Positions 41,798-50,881 of a stretch of 64,000 bases of DNA are shown here, in pieces. The translations under genes were made by a program, and so were the position numbers. The notes under the pieces were generated by a model that did no database searches, was not told the origin of the DNA, and saw nothing but the letters and a program-made list of their open reading frames with translations. Numbering within the stretch: the stretch's first letter is position 1; every line of letters begins with the position of its first letter. This DNA comes from Porticoccus sp041395745 (GTDB taxonomy: Bacteria; Pseudomonadota; Gammaproteobacteria; Pseudomonadales; Porticoccaceae): positions 248,001 to 312,000 of the forward strand of contig JAWKZV010000002.1 of the NCBI GenBank assembly GCA_041395745.1, in the 5' to 3' direction.

Positions 41798-44700
41798 TTG
41801 AAAGGAACTCGATTACTGAAATCCCTGATCAGGCGGCTGCTGTTGCTGGCGGCACTGTCCGTGATTGGCTTGGCGCTGCTGGTGTCCCTGGGGAGGGAGG
41901 CCATCGACAGCCTGAACAACTATCGCAGCGAGATTAATTTGTACGCTTCCGAGAAGTTGGGGTTGGACGTGCGCAGCGATCAGTTGTTGGGGGAATGGCG
42001 GCGCCTGAAACCCCGGGTCACCGCCCTCAACCTCTCCATTTCAGGTCCCGGCGAAGAGCGGACCGCTGTCACCCTTGAACGCATTACCCTGGAAGTCGAT
42101 CTGTTGCGCAGCCTGCTTGCACGTCAGCTGGTTTGGCGGGAATTGTGGATCGGTGGCGTCCAGCTGTCTCTCCAAGAAAGTGCTGAAGGGCGCTGGTCGG
42201 TGAGCGGGTTGCCAGTCAGACAGGAACAGCAGGATGGTAACAACGATGCCCTGTTCAGGATGCTGTTCGACAGCGATCTGCTGGGTGTGGACAAGGTCAC
42301 CGCCAACCTGACATTTTTTTCTGGCACCGAGGCAGCTCTGGAAGGACGGGATATCGTCCTGGAGAACAGCGGTGATTTCCACCGCATGATGGCGGGGCTC
42401 AGCCTGGTGGGGCACGAGCAGGTAGCCAGTCTGGTGATGGAAGCGCGCGGAGATTACCGGAATCTCGACGACCTCGAAGTAGCCGGTTACCTGAAAATCC
42501 ACCGGGTGGATCTCAGTGGATCACTTAGTGCCCTGGCCAAGGGCTGGTTTCCCAATCTGGTTGACCGAATCGGCGATATCGAAACCGATATCGAAGGCGA
42601 AGTCTGGATCGACCGGGACAAGGGTGGTCCTGCCGAGTTGACGGGGCGGCTATCTGCTGCGGAAATTCCTCTCAATTGGGTGGAAGATGTGCCGCCCGTC
42701 ACCCATTTTCGCACGGATATTACCGGCTGGTTCGAGCCGGGAGAGAGCTGGGGGCTGCGCCTGCAGGGGCTGGACTTCCAGTGGGGCGATCTGGCCATTG
42801 AACCGCTGACCCTCAATTACCAGCAGAAAGTGGGGGCCGCCTGGGGAGAGGGCTCGGTGGCGGTGAGCCAGATCAATCTTTCCCTAGTGGACGACCTGTT
42901 GGCCCAGACCGGGATCGTTTCCCCGAAGCTGGTGGAGGCGCTCAGCCAGTTGCAGCCGCGGGGCTCCCTGCAGTCGGTGCATCTGGATCTCAACCTGGAT
43001 GGCGACAATCCTGAGGTGAAGTTGCGCGCTAATCTTGACGACGTGGCGATCTCCTCCTGGCACGGTGCACCGGCTGCCCATCATCTCAACGGTTATGTGG
43101 AAACTCTGAACGGCGCTGGCCTGCTGGAGCTGGACAGTCCGGATGGACTGGGTTTGCACTATCCGCAGGTCTATGAAGATTTCATGGAACACAGCTCGTT
43201 CAAGGGCCAGTTGCGCTGGGCCTGGGATGGGGAAAGTCATGCCCTGAAACTGTCCAGCGGCAACCTGGTGCTGGGGGGCGAGGAAGGTCTCGGCAAGGCG
43301 AAGCTCTACCTGGATATTCCCATCGGTCAGCCCGGTGGCAAGCCGGAGATGTATCTGATGGTGGGGGTGAGGGATACCCATTCCCGCTACCGCCAACGCT
43401 ATCTGCCCAGTACGCTGGACCCGGGCTTGCTGCACTGGCTGGAGGACTCCCTCGGTGATGCCGTCATCCCGGAAGTAGGTTTTGTCTGGCGCGGCCCGCT
43501 GGTCGGTGGCGAGGGTGGACTGCGCTCTATCCAGCTCTATCTGCGCGCCGTGGACGGCACCCTGCAATTCCAGCCGGACTGGCTGCCACTGAAACAGCTG
43601 GATACTACTCTGACCCTGGATACCGGCGAACTGGATGCCGTGGTCAATGGCGCCACCCTAGGGGATACCCACGTGGATAATGCCGCAGTGCGCTTGCGCC
43701 CGACCCCGGACCACGACGGTCAGCAGTTATTGATCAACGGAACCGTGAGTGGAGATGCCGGCGCGGCAATCGACGTATTGGTGCAGTCGCCGTTGAAATC
43801 CCGTGTCGACGGGTTGGTCAATTGGACGCTCAGCGGTGACAGCCGCACCGAGCTGGACCTCACCATTCCGCTGACTGGCCACGGTGCAGAGGGCGCATAC
43901 GTGGTGAATACAGCGCTACAGGACGGCTACCTGGGGTTGCCGGATACCGAGATTGCCTTCAATAAGCTGCGCGGCCACATCGGTTACCGGGATGATCGCG
44001 GCCTGTTTGCCGAGGACCTGGAAGGACAGTTCTGGGGTGAGCCGGTCAGGGCCAGCATTGCCACCGGCAAGGAAAGTCTGAAGGTCAATGCCACCGGGCA
44101 ATTGGCCATGCCGGCGTTATCCCATTTCATCAAGCTTGAATCGAAGCGGATCATGCAGGGCGAGACCGAGGTTAAGGCACTGCTGACCGTGCCGCTGGTG
44201 GCCACGGCAGAGCCCATTCATCTCCGGGTGAAAAGCCAGTTGCGCGGTGCAATCATCGATCTGCCGGCGCCATTCGGCAAGACAGCTGACGAGACTCGCG
44301 ACATTCAGGTGGATGTGGAGCTGACCGACAGCCAGGATATCCGCGTGAAGGCGGAGGGCGGAGTGTGGGCTCACATCCTGATGAGCGACGGTGTGCTGAA
44401 GCGCAGCCTACTGGCGGTTAACAGCGAGGATGCCGAGTTGCCGGGTGAGGGACAATTTCGTATCACCGGCGAGTTGGATCATTTCTCCCTGACTGAATGG
44501 ATGCCCTACTTCCCCGAACTGGCGGGTAGCAGTAGTGATCCAGAAAATGCGCCGACCACTATGTTCGACGGCCGTGTGGCCAATCTGGAAGTGGCCGGGC
44601 TTGAGCTGGAACAGGCTGTCGCCAGCGGTCGCTACCACGAGGGCGACTGGCAGGTGGTGCTGGACAGTCGTCAGGCTGCGGGTCAGGCGCTGGTGCCCAC

Positions 44701-45655
44701 CGATGAAACCCGTCCCATTCGCCTGGACCTGGAGCGGCTGGTTTTGCCGGAACTGGCGGAGGACAGCGAGGATCAGGCTGAGATTGATCCGGCGACTTTC
44801 CCGTTGATGAGGGCGTCGATCAGGCAGTTCTTTGTGGGAGAGTCTTTCCTCGGGCACGCCATATTCCTGGCCGAACCGCAGCCACATGGGGTGCTTTTCT
44901 CCGGTGTCGATGCCAACCTGCATGGCTTGCAACTGGGCGGTAGCGAGGAAGACACGTCATTGCTGTGGGTGCTGCAGGATGGCCAGCACCGCAGTGAGTT
45001 TTCCGGACTGGCGCGGGCCGGTGATGTCGGCAAGGTGATGGAGGAATGGGGTACGCCAGCGGCGCTGGAAAGCAAAAAAGCCCAGTTTTTCGCCGATCTC
45101 TCCTGGGCTGGCAAGCCCTGGGATATCACGCCATTGGCTTTGACCGGCGCGATGTCATTGCAGTTGGATAAAGGCCGGTTTTACAAGTCCCCGGCAGGGG
45201 CGGCCAATGCCATGTTGCGCCTGGTCAGCCTGTTCAATTTCGATAACTGGTTTCGGCGTTTGAGGCTGGATTTCTCAGATCTGTTCGAAAAGGGCATGAG
45301 CTACGATGAGATGAAAGGCGGGCTGGTGTTCGATGAAGGTGATATGGCTTTCGAGCCGCCTCTGGTGGTGAAGATGCCGTCTGGTCGCTTCAAGATGACC
45401 GGTACTGCCAACCTGATGCGCGAGGATATCGACGCCATCCTGGTGACCACGCTGCCGGTGAGCACCAACCTGCCCTGGGTGGCGGCGCTGGTTGGAGGTT
45501 TGCCGGCCGCCGCCGGTGTTTACGTCACCGGCAAGATATTTAAGAAGCAGGTGGATAAGTTATCCAGCATCAGTTACCACATCACCGGACCCTGGGATGA
45601 CCCCGAGGTGGATGTGGAGAAAATTTTCAGCGACGGTGCGGTGGGCCAGAAATGA
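41798..45655 (+). CDS. yhdP: YhdP/TIGR02099-family AsmA-like envelope protein
   Basis: The 1285-residue protein has one N-terminal membrane helix (about residues 12-33) and a very long beta-rich periplasmic part of AsmA/VPS13-like repeats, ending in the AsmA-like C-terminus (MTGTANLMREDIDAILVTTL, SISYHITGPWDDPEVDVEKI). YhdP moves phospholipids between the two membranes. The start is TTG: CAGGAG is 7 bases upstream and no ATG suits better. It overlaps the nitrilase gene by 4 bases. Confidence 0.94.
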   Translation: MKGTRLLKSLIRRLLLLAALSVIGLALLVSLGREAIDSLNNYRSEINLYASEKLGLDVRSDQLLGEWRRLKPRVTALNLSISGPGEERTAVTLERITLEVDLLRSLLARQLVWRELWIGGVQLSLQESAEGRWSVSGLPVRQEQQDGNNDALFRMLFDSDLLGVDKVTANLTFFSGTEAALEGRDIVLENSGDFHRMMAGLSLVGHEQVASLVMEARGDYRNLDDLEVAGYLKIHRVDLSGSLSALAKGWFPNLVDRIGDIETDIEGEVWIDRDKGGPAELTGRLSAAEIPLNWVEDVPPVTHFRTDITGWFEPGESWGLRLQGLDFQWGDLAIEPLTLNYQQKVGAAWGEGSVAVSQINLSLVDDLLAQTGIVSPKLVEALSQLQPRGSLQSVHLDLNLDGDNPEVKLRANLDDVAISSWHGAPAAHHLNGYVETLNGAGLLELDSPDGLGLHYPQVYEDFMEHSSFKGQLRWAWDGESHALKLSSGNLVLGGEEGLGKAKLYLDIPIGQPGGKPEMYLMVGVRDTHSRYRQRYLPSTLDPGLLHWLEDSLGDAVIPEVGFVWRGPLVGGEGGLRSIQLYLRAVDGTLQFQPDWLPLKQLDTTLTLDTGELDAVVNGATLGDTHVDNAAVRLRPTPDHDGQQLLINGTVSGDAGAAIDVLVQSPLKSRVDGLVNWTLSGDSRTELDLTIPLTGHGAEGAYVVNTALQDGYLGLPDTEIAFNKLRGHIGYRDDRGLFAEDLEGQFWGEPVRASIATGKESLKVNATGQLAMPALSHFIKLESKRIMQGETEVKALLTVPLVATAEPIHLRVKSQLRGAIIDLPAPFGKTADETRDIQVDVELTDSQDIRVKAEGGVWAHILMSDGVLKRSLLAVNSEDAELPGEGQFRITGELDHFSLTEWMPYFPELAGSSSDPENAPTTMFDGRVANLEVAGLELEQAVASGRYHEGDWQVVLDSRQAAGQALVPTDETRPIRLDLERLVLPELAEDSEDQAEIDPATFPLMRASIRQFFVGESFLGHAIFLAEPQPHGVLFSGVDANLHGLQLGGSEEDTSLLWVLQDGQHRSEFSGLARAGDVGKVMEEWGTPAALESKKAQFFADLSWAGKPWDITPLALTGAMSLQLDKGRFYKSPAGAANAMLRLVSLFNFDNWFRRLRLDFSDLFEKGMSYDEMKGGLVFDEGDMAFEPPLVVKMPSGRFKMTGTANLMREDIDAILVTTLPVSTNLPWVAALVGGLPAAAGVYVTGKIFKKQVDKLSSISYHITGPWDDPEVDVEKIFSDGAVGQK

Positions 45656-46482
45656 GTTGCATTGCGGCAGTGCAGATGACCAGTGGTGGCGACCTGGGAT
45701 CTAACCTTCAACAGGCTGCCGAACTGATCGACCAGGCAGTGGTGAAAGGTGCCAAACTGGTGGTGTTGCCGGAATACTTTGCCTACCACGGCTGTCGCGA
45801 GGTCGAGCAGATCGCCCGTGCGGAGCGCAACCCCGACGGCCCGGCGAGGCGCTTTATTGCTGAACAGGCCCGCCTGCACGGTATCTGGCTGGTGGGTGGC
45901 ACGATTCCGGTAGCGGAAGAAAATGAGCGCCGCGCTGCCGCCAGCTGTTTTGTGGTGAACGAGCGCGGTGAGGAAGTGGCCTGCTATCGCAAGATGCATC
46001 TGTTTGACGTGGATGTCGACGATGCCAAAGGCAGTTACCGGGAGTCCGATGATTACCGCCACGGCGATGACCCGGTGGTGGTGGACACGCCATTTGGCAG
46101 ACTAGGCCTGACGGTCTGCTACGACCTGCGCTTTCCGGAACTCTACCGCTATCTGGCAGAGCAGGGGGCAGAAATTCTTTTGGTGCCCTCGGCCTTCACC
46201 TCGGCCACCGGCGAGCCCCACTGGGAACTGCTGCTGCGGGCCAGGGCGGTGGAGAATCTCTGTTATGTGGTGGGCGCCAACATGGGGGATCGCTACCACG
46301 AGAAGCGCCCCACCTGGGGTGGCTCGGCCATCATTGACCCCTGGGGCCGGGTGATGGCGTCGCTGGCAGATGGTCCCGGAGTGGTGGTGGCGGATATTGA
46401 TCTGGACTATCTGAAAGTATTGCGCAAGAAAATGCCGGTGCTTGAACACCGGCGCCTCAACGTGGTCAAACCATCACACTAA
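45652..46482 (+). CDS. Nitrilase-family amidohydrolase
   Basis: A 276-residue C-N hydrolase with catalytic Glu41 (VVLPEYFAYHG), Lys114 (CYRKMHLFDV) and Cys156 (TVCYDLRFPELYRYLA). Close in layout to Nit1/YafV-type omega-amidases and deaminated-glutathione amidases; exact substrate not settled. In many gammaproteobacteria this gene is followed by tldD; here msrB follows instead. Confidence 0.92.
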   Translation: MSCIAAVQMTSGGDLGSNLQQAAELIDQAVVKGAKLVVLPEYFAYHGCREVEQIARAERNPDGPARRFIAEQARLHGIWLVGGTIPVAEENERRAAASCFVVNERGEEVACYRKMHLFDVDVDDAKGSYRESDDYRHGDDPVVVDTPFGRLGLTVCYDLRFPELYRYLAEQGAEILLVPSAFTSATGEPHWELLLRARAVENLCYVVGANMGDRYHEKRPTWGGSAIIDPWGRVMASLADGPGVVVADIDLDYLKVLRKKMPVLEHRRLNVVKPSH

Positions 46483-46498
46483 CCCGTTGAGTTCCATT

Positions 46499-47041
46499 AT
46501 GAAATTCGCCAACAAAAAAGCCTGGCTGCCGTTGTTGGCAGCACTGCTGTTCGTGAGCGCCCCTGTTGCCTGGGGCGAAACCGACATGACTATCGATCAG
46601 GCCCGCCAGTTGGTCGCCGAAGGCCGCCACCTGAACAGTATTCCCAAATCCGCCTGGAAACAGATTCTCACGCCGGAGCAGTACAACATCCTCTGGCGCA
46701 AGGGCACCGAGCGCGCCTTTACCGGCGAGTTGCTGGATAACAAGCGCAAGGGTACTTACGTCACAGCCGGCTGCCGCATCCCGGTATTTCGCTCAGAACA
46801 GAAATACAAGTCCGGGACCGGCTGGCCCAGTTTCTGGGATGTGGCGGACACCAAAAATATTGTGTTGGAGGACGACTGGTCCTGGTTGGGCAAGCGTACC
46901 GAAGTGTTGTCTGCCTGTGGCGAACACCTGGGGCACGTGTTCGAGGATGGGCCACAGCCCACCGGCCTGCGCTATTGCATTAACTCCGATGCACTGCTGT
47001 TTGTCCCGGACGAGGAACAACCCGACGACGCAGCCCACTGA
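46499..47041 (+). CDS. msrB: Secreted methionine-R-sulfoxide reductase MsrB
   Basis: About 180 residues. A signal peptide (MKFANKKAWLPLLAALLFVS, cut near AWGE) places it in the periplasm. MsrB core: EQYNILWRKGTERAFTGELL, SGTGWPSFWDVA, EHLGHVFEDGPQPTGLRYCI with catalytic Cys in RYCINSDALLF. Zinc-binding CxxC pairs are absent and the resolving Cys of SGCGWPSF is Thr, so recycling may use another Cys (TAGC or SACGEHLG). A longer start at 46442 overlaps the previous gene and lacks the signal peptide. Confidence 0.93.
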   Translation: MKFANKKAWLPLLAALLFVSAPVAWGETDMTIDQARQLVAEGRHLNSIPKSAWKQILTPEQYNILWRKGTERAFTGELLDNKRKGTYVTAGCRIPVFRSEQKYKSGTGWPSFWDVADTKNIVLEDDWSWLGKRTEVLSACGEHLGHVFEDGPQPTGLRYCINSDALLFVPDEEQPDDAAH

Positions 47042-47052
47042 CGGGATTCCAC

Positions 47053-47700
47053 ATGTCGATACTGGTCACAGGATTTGATCCGGGTCCCTATGGTGTCAAC
47101 GCTTCGGCGGAGCTGGTGATTTCGTTGCGGGACAGCCTTCCGGAAGAGCTCACATCACTGCGGGAAATACTGCACTTCGCGATTCTGCCGCTGTCGACCC
47201 GTAGCCTGCGGGAAGCACTTCTGTCCGAAATAGCCAACTGCCACCCGCAGTTCTGTGTGTTCACAGGCCAGGCGCGCGGGCGCAACCACATCCAGCTGGA
47301 GCGCCTGGCCACCAACCTGAACGATTTCTCTTCCCCGGATGTGGAGGGGCTGCAACCCCGCGGAGTGTTGATCGAACCCGCCGGCCCCGCAGCTTACTGG
47401 AGCACCCTGCCGCGCCAGCAGGACATGGTGGAACAGCTCAACCTGTCTGGAATTCCGGCGGAGCTGTCAAATCATGCGGGCAATCACCTCTGCAATCAGT
47501 TGCTCTATCAGGCGTTGCACTGGTCCCAGGAAAATGGCTCCGGAGTGCGTTGCGGCTTTGTCCATATACCGCCGCTGCCATTGCAGGCGCAGACCCAGTG
47601 GCCTGAGACACCCTTTATGTCGCTGGAGATGACCCGCGCCGCGCTCAGTCAGATTTTGCTGATCCTGGCACCACGACTGGCCAATGAGGTCACCCCGTGA
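47053..47700 (+). CDS. Pyroglutamyl-peptidase I-like protein (C15)
   Basis: The 215-residue protein follows peptidase C15: MSILVTGFDPGPYGVNASAE, FTGQARGRNHIQLERLA (catalytic Glu region), candidate nucleophile Cys in SNHAGNHLCNQLLYQALHW and His in CGFVHIPPLPLQ. It removes N-terminal pyroglutamate in relatives. The next gene starts in its stop (GTGA). Confidence 0.88.
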   Translation: MSILVTGFDPGPYGVNASAELVISLRDSLPEELTSLREILHFAILPLSTRSLREALLSEIANCHPQFCVFTGQARGRNHIQLERLATNLNDFSSPDVEGLQPRGVLIEPAGPAAYWSTLPRQQDMVEQLNLSGIPAELSNHAGNHLCNQLLYQALHWSQENGSGVRCGFVHIPPLPLQAQTQWPETPFMSLEMTRAALSQILLILAPRLANEVTP

Positions 47701-48110
47701 GGGAGTACACCCTGTCGGTCAGGTTGTTGCGGGTGGCTGTGGTGTTGATGGTCGTGCTAATAGTCCCTTTGATCGCCTGTTTCGGTTACTACGCAATGAT
47801 CGACAGCGGCCATGCCTTGGCAGGGATCTTCAGGGTGGTGGGCGCCGCGATTGGCCTGGTGGCGCTGGTTGGATTGTCCGGTGTGCTGCAGAAGCTGCCG
47901 GGCAAGAGTGGATTGCTAGGGTTCTGGTCGCTGCTCGCAGTGATGGCGCTGTTGTTGATGATTGCTGCCCCGCAACTGGCTGTATGGGTAGAGCAGGGTA
48001 ATCGCTCAGCGGTGGTAGGGGTGCCCGGCGTTGATGCTCCAGGCCCGGTAGAGCTGTTCCGCCAACAGGATGCGTACCAGTGGGTGGGGCAGGGTAAGGG
48101 CGGACAGTGA
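47697..48110 (+). CDS. Small membrane protein overlapping rlmH antisense
   Basis: The 137-residue protein has three hydrophobic helices (about residues 10-32, 40-62 and 72-96) and then a soluble tail. The start is GTG overlapping the upstream stop by 4 bases. The last 105 bases run opposite the end of rlmH, whose C-terminus is conserved, so the tail is only there because that frame happens to be open. Function not recognised. Confidence 0.6.
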   Translation: MREYTLSVRLLRVAVVLMVVLIVPLIACFGYYAMIDSGHALAGIFRVVGAAIGLVALVGLSGVLQKLPGKSGLLGFWSLLAVMALLLMIAAPQLAVWVEQGNRSAVVGVPGVDAPGPVELFRQQDAYQWVGQGKGGQ

Positions 48111-48473
48111 CCACTTGCTGTTGGCGCGCGCCAGGCATTCCGGTGCCAGGCCGTCGGGACCGCCGACCAGCAGGCTGAAGTTGTCGCCGGACAGTTGCCA
48201 CTGCTGCAGCTTTCCTGCCAGGTCTTCGGTACTCCAGGATTTTCCTTTCACATCCAGGGCGATGACGTGGTCATGCTCGCCAATGGCCTTGAGCATGGCC
48301 TCGCCTTCCCTGGCGATGGCGCGCTGGATATCCGCACCCTTGCCGCGCTGCCCGAGGGGCAGTTCGACAATTTCCACATTCAGTTCGGGGGGCAGGCGCT
48401 TGAGATATTCGCGGCAGCCGGCTTCAACCCAATCGGGCATTTTGGTGCCCACGGCGAGGATTCGGAGCCTCAC
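48006..48473 (-). CDS. rlmH: 23S rRNA pseudouridine-1915 N3-methyltransferase RlmH
   Basis: The 155-residue SPOUT methyltransferase shows MRLRILAVGTKMPDWVEAGC, the knot LLVGGPDGLAPECLARA and the conserved C-terminus LLAEQLYRAWSINAGHPYHR. It acts on the assembled 70S ribosome. It follows rsfS with a 6-base gap. Confidence 0.97.
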   Translation of the reverse strand: MRLRILAVGTKMPDWVEAGCREYLKRLPPELNVEIVELPLGQRGKGADIQRAIAREGEAMLKAIGEHDHVIALDVKGKSWSTEDLAGKLQQWQLSGDNFSLLVGGPDGLAPECLARANSKWSLSALTLPHPLVRILLAEQLYRAWSINAGHPYHR

Positions 48474-48479
48474 CGGGGA

Positions 48480-48833
48480 TCAATCCTCGCTGCCGCTGGC
48501 CTTGAGGTCGTCCGGACGAACGGACCAGAGTTTTTCCAGTTCGTAAAACTGGCGGGTGGCGGGCAGCATCACGTGCACCACGATATCCCCGTAGTCCACC
48601 AGCACCCATTCCGAGGTGTCCATGCCCTCGACGCCAATGGGGCGGTAGCCCGCCTTCTTGCCTTCTTCCACCACGTTGTCGGCCAACGCCTTCACCTGTC
48701 GGTTGGAGGTGCCGCTGGCCACCACGATGTGGTCCATGACATCGGTGAGATCGCTTACATCCAGGGTGACAATATCCTTGCCTTTTACACCCTCAAGGGC
48801 ATCGATCACGATGTCGATCAGTTCATTGCTCAT
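48480..48833 (-). CDS. rsfS: Ribosomal silencing factor RsfS
   Basis: RsfS binds L14 and blocks subunit joining under starvation. The 117-residue protein is typical: VIDALEGVKGKDIVTLDVSD, DHIVVASGTSNRQVKALADN, EWVLVDYGDIVVHVMLPATR. Usual order nadD-rsfS-rlmH. Confidence 0.97.
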   Translation of the reverse strand: MSNELIDIVIDALEGVKGKDIVTLDVSDLTDVMDHIVVASGTSNRQVKALADNVVEEGKKAGYRPIGVEGMDTSEWVLVDYGDIVVHVMLPATRQFYELEKLWSVRPDDLKASGSED

Positions 48834-48840
48834 TCAATAC

Positions 48841-49497
48841 CTATCTGTTGTACAGCTTGTGTTTGTTAATGTACTCAATGACGCCATCCGGCACCAGATA
48901 GCGGATGGATTCTCCTCTGTCGAGAGCCTGGCGGATACCGGTGGCGGAGATGGGCAACAGCGTCATCTCCGCAATCAGCAGCCGACCCGCAGCGCTCTGA
49001 CACGGTTCTTCTGCCCCGTGGGCACGGTGGCTGCGCACAATGTGGAGGTCTTCACCTTCCCGCGGGAGGTGCCAGCAGGGGCGCGCAGCTACCAGCTCAT
49101 GTGCGTAATCGGTAATTTCACCCCAGCGATGCCACTGGTTCATCGTCACCAGGGAATCCATGCCAATACACAGGCACAGGGGCGTATCGGGGCCGATTTC
49201 GGCGCGAATCTCCGCCAGGGTGTCGATGGTGTAGGAAGGGCCCGCCCGGTGCAGTTCCCGGTCATCCACCGTCAATCCCGGCTCGCCGTTAATACCCTTT
49301 TCCAGCATGGCCAGCCGGTGTGCGGCGGAGGTCTGCGGCTGCGCCCGGTGGGGGGGGTGGGCGCTGGGCACCAGCCTCATCTCTGCCAGGTTCAGGGCGG
49401 CCTTCAGCTCCAGAGCCGTGCGCAGGTGGCCGATGTGCACCGGGTCAAAGGTGCCACCGAACAGTCCGATACCCGATTTTTCAGCGGGGGTGGCCAT
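48841..49497 (-). CDS. nadD: Nicotinate-nucleotide adenylyltransferase NadD
   Basis: NadD makes deamido-NAD. The ATG at 49497 gives MATPAEKSGIGLFGGTFDPVH with the HIGH-type motif; the upstream in-frame extension is antisense to proA and discarded. Later motifs: VPSAHPPHR, CLCIGMDSLVTMNQWHRW, ISATGIRQALDRGE. About 218 residues. One base separates it from proA. Confidence 0.96.
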   Translation of the reverse strand: MATPAEKSGIGLFGGTFDPVHIGHLRTALELKAALNLAEMRLVPSAHPPHRAQPQTSAAHRLAMLEKGINGEPGLTVDDRELHRAGPSYTIDTLAEIRAEIGPDTPLCLCIGMDSLVTMNQWHRWGEITDYAHELVAARPCWHLPREGEDLHIVRSHRAHGAEEPCQSAAGRLLIAEMTLLPISATGIRQALDRGESIRYLVPDGVIEYINKHKLYNR

Positions 49498-49498
49498 G

Positions 49499-50752
49499 CT
49501 ACTGGCGAATTTCGCCGTGACCGAACACCACCCATTTCTGGGAGGTGAGACCTTCCAGTCCCACCGGGCCACGGGCGTGGATCTTGTCGGTGGAGATGCC
49601 GATCTCCGCACCCAGGCCGTATTCAAAACCGTCGGCAAAGCGGGTGGAGGCGTTGACCATCACCGAACTGGAATCCACCTCGGTGAGGAAGCGGCAACCG
49701 CGGGCCTCATCGCTGGTGATGATGGATTCGGTGTGGTGCGAACTGTAACGGGCAATGTGATCCATTGCCTCGTCCATGTCCGCCACTACCTTGATGGACA
49801 GGATTGGTGCCAGGTATTCGGTCTGCCAGTCCTCTTCGGTGGCCGGCAGGCAATCGATGATGGCGCGGGTCTTGTCACAGCCGCGCAGCTCAACACCCTT
49901 GGCGCGGTAGGCGTCCGCCAGGCGCGGCAGAATTTCGCCCGCCACTCCTTCGGCCACCAGCAGGGTTTCCATGGCGTTGCACACGCCGTAGCGGTGGGTC
50001 TTGGCGTTGAGGGCGATGTTGAAAGCCATCTCCAGGTCGGCCTTGTCGTCGATGTAGACGTGGCAGATGCCGTCCAGGTGTTTGATCACCGGCACCCGCG
50101 CCTCGCGGCTGATCCGTTCGATCAGGCTCTTGCCGCCACGGGGGACGATCACATCCACGTACTCGGTCATGGTGATCAGCTCGCCGACGGCGGCGCGGTC
50201 GGTAGTCTCGATGACCTGCACGGCGGTTTTCGGCAGGCCGGCCGCCGCCAGTCCCTGTTCGATACAGGTGGCGATAGCGCGGTTGGAATTAATCGCTTCG
50301 CTGCCGCCGCGCAGAATGGTGGCATTGCCGGATTTCAGGCACAGGCTGGCAGCGTCCACGGTGACGTTGGGGCGGGATTCGTAAATGATACCCACCACGC
50401 CCAGGGGTGCGCGCATTTTGGCGATTTCGATACCGCTGGGGCGGACATTGCGGTCGCTGATGACACCCACCGGGTCCGGCAATTCCGCCACCTGGTGCAG
50501 TCCCTCGATCATGGCGTCGACCCGGACATCGTTGATCTCCAGGCGATCCAGCAGGGCGGCGTCGAGGCCGTTGGCGCGGCCGTTTTCCAGGTCTTTGGCA
50601 TTGGCGGCCAGCAGCTCACTGCGATGGCTGTCGATGGCATCGGCAATGGCCAGCAGCGCGGCATTCTTGCGCGCGGTGTCGGCGGCGGCGATTTGCCGGG
50701 CGGCGGCGCGCGCCTGCTGCCCGAGCTGTGTCATGTACGACTTGATATCCAT
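49499..50752 (-). CDS. proA: Gamma-glutamyl phosphate reductase
   Basis: Second step of proline synthesis. The 417-residue aldehyde-dehydrogenase-family protein has FYESRPNVTVDAASLCLKSG-like YESRPNVTVDAASLCLKSGN, the catalytic Cys in YGVCNAMETLLVAEG and TEVDSSSVMVNASTRFADGF. First gene of proA-nadD-rsfS-rlmH. Confidence 0.97.
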   Translation of the reverse strand: MDIKSYMTQLGQQARAAARQIAAADTARKNAALLAIADAIDSHRSELLAANAKDLENGRANGLDAALLDRLEINDVRVDAMIEGLHQVAELPDPVGVISDRNVRPSGIEIAKMRAPLGVVGIIYESRPNVTVDAASLCLKSGNATILRGGSEAINSNRAIATCIEQGLAAAGLPKTAVQVIETTDRAAVGELITMTEYVDVIVPRGGKSLIERISREARVPVIKHLDGICHVYIDDKADLEMAFNIALNAKTHRYGVCNAMETLLVAEGVAGEILPRLADAYRAKGVELRGCDKTRAIIDCLPATEEDWQTEYLAPILSIKVVADMDEAMDHIARYSSHHTESIITSDEARGCRFLTEVDSSSVMVNASTRFADGFEYGLGAEIGISTDKIHARGPVGLEGLTSQKWVVFGHGEIRQ

Positions 50753-50844
50753 GTAATTGTCATAGCAGTAATTTCAGGACCGCGCATTATATCGCCGCCG
50801 ACACTATAAGTCCTGAACAGATCACAGGATTTTCATCGTCACAA

Positions 50845-50867
50845 CGCCCCGCTGAAATGGCGGGGCG
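50845..50867 (-). terminator. Possible terminator for the cytochrome P460 gene
   Basis: CGCCCCGC (50845-50852) pairs perfectly with GCGGGGCG (50860-50867), loop of seven. It sits just after the P460 stop on the minus strand, but the T tract is poor. Confidence 0.42.
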
Positions 50868-50881
50868 GGGGATGCGGATTG

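Noticed and set aside
49307..50809. A 500-codon open frame on the plus strand opposite nadD and proA
   Set aside because: It is exactly antisense to conserved proA/nadD, rich in Gly/Val/His typical of reversed high-GC codons, and has no family features.
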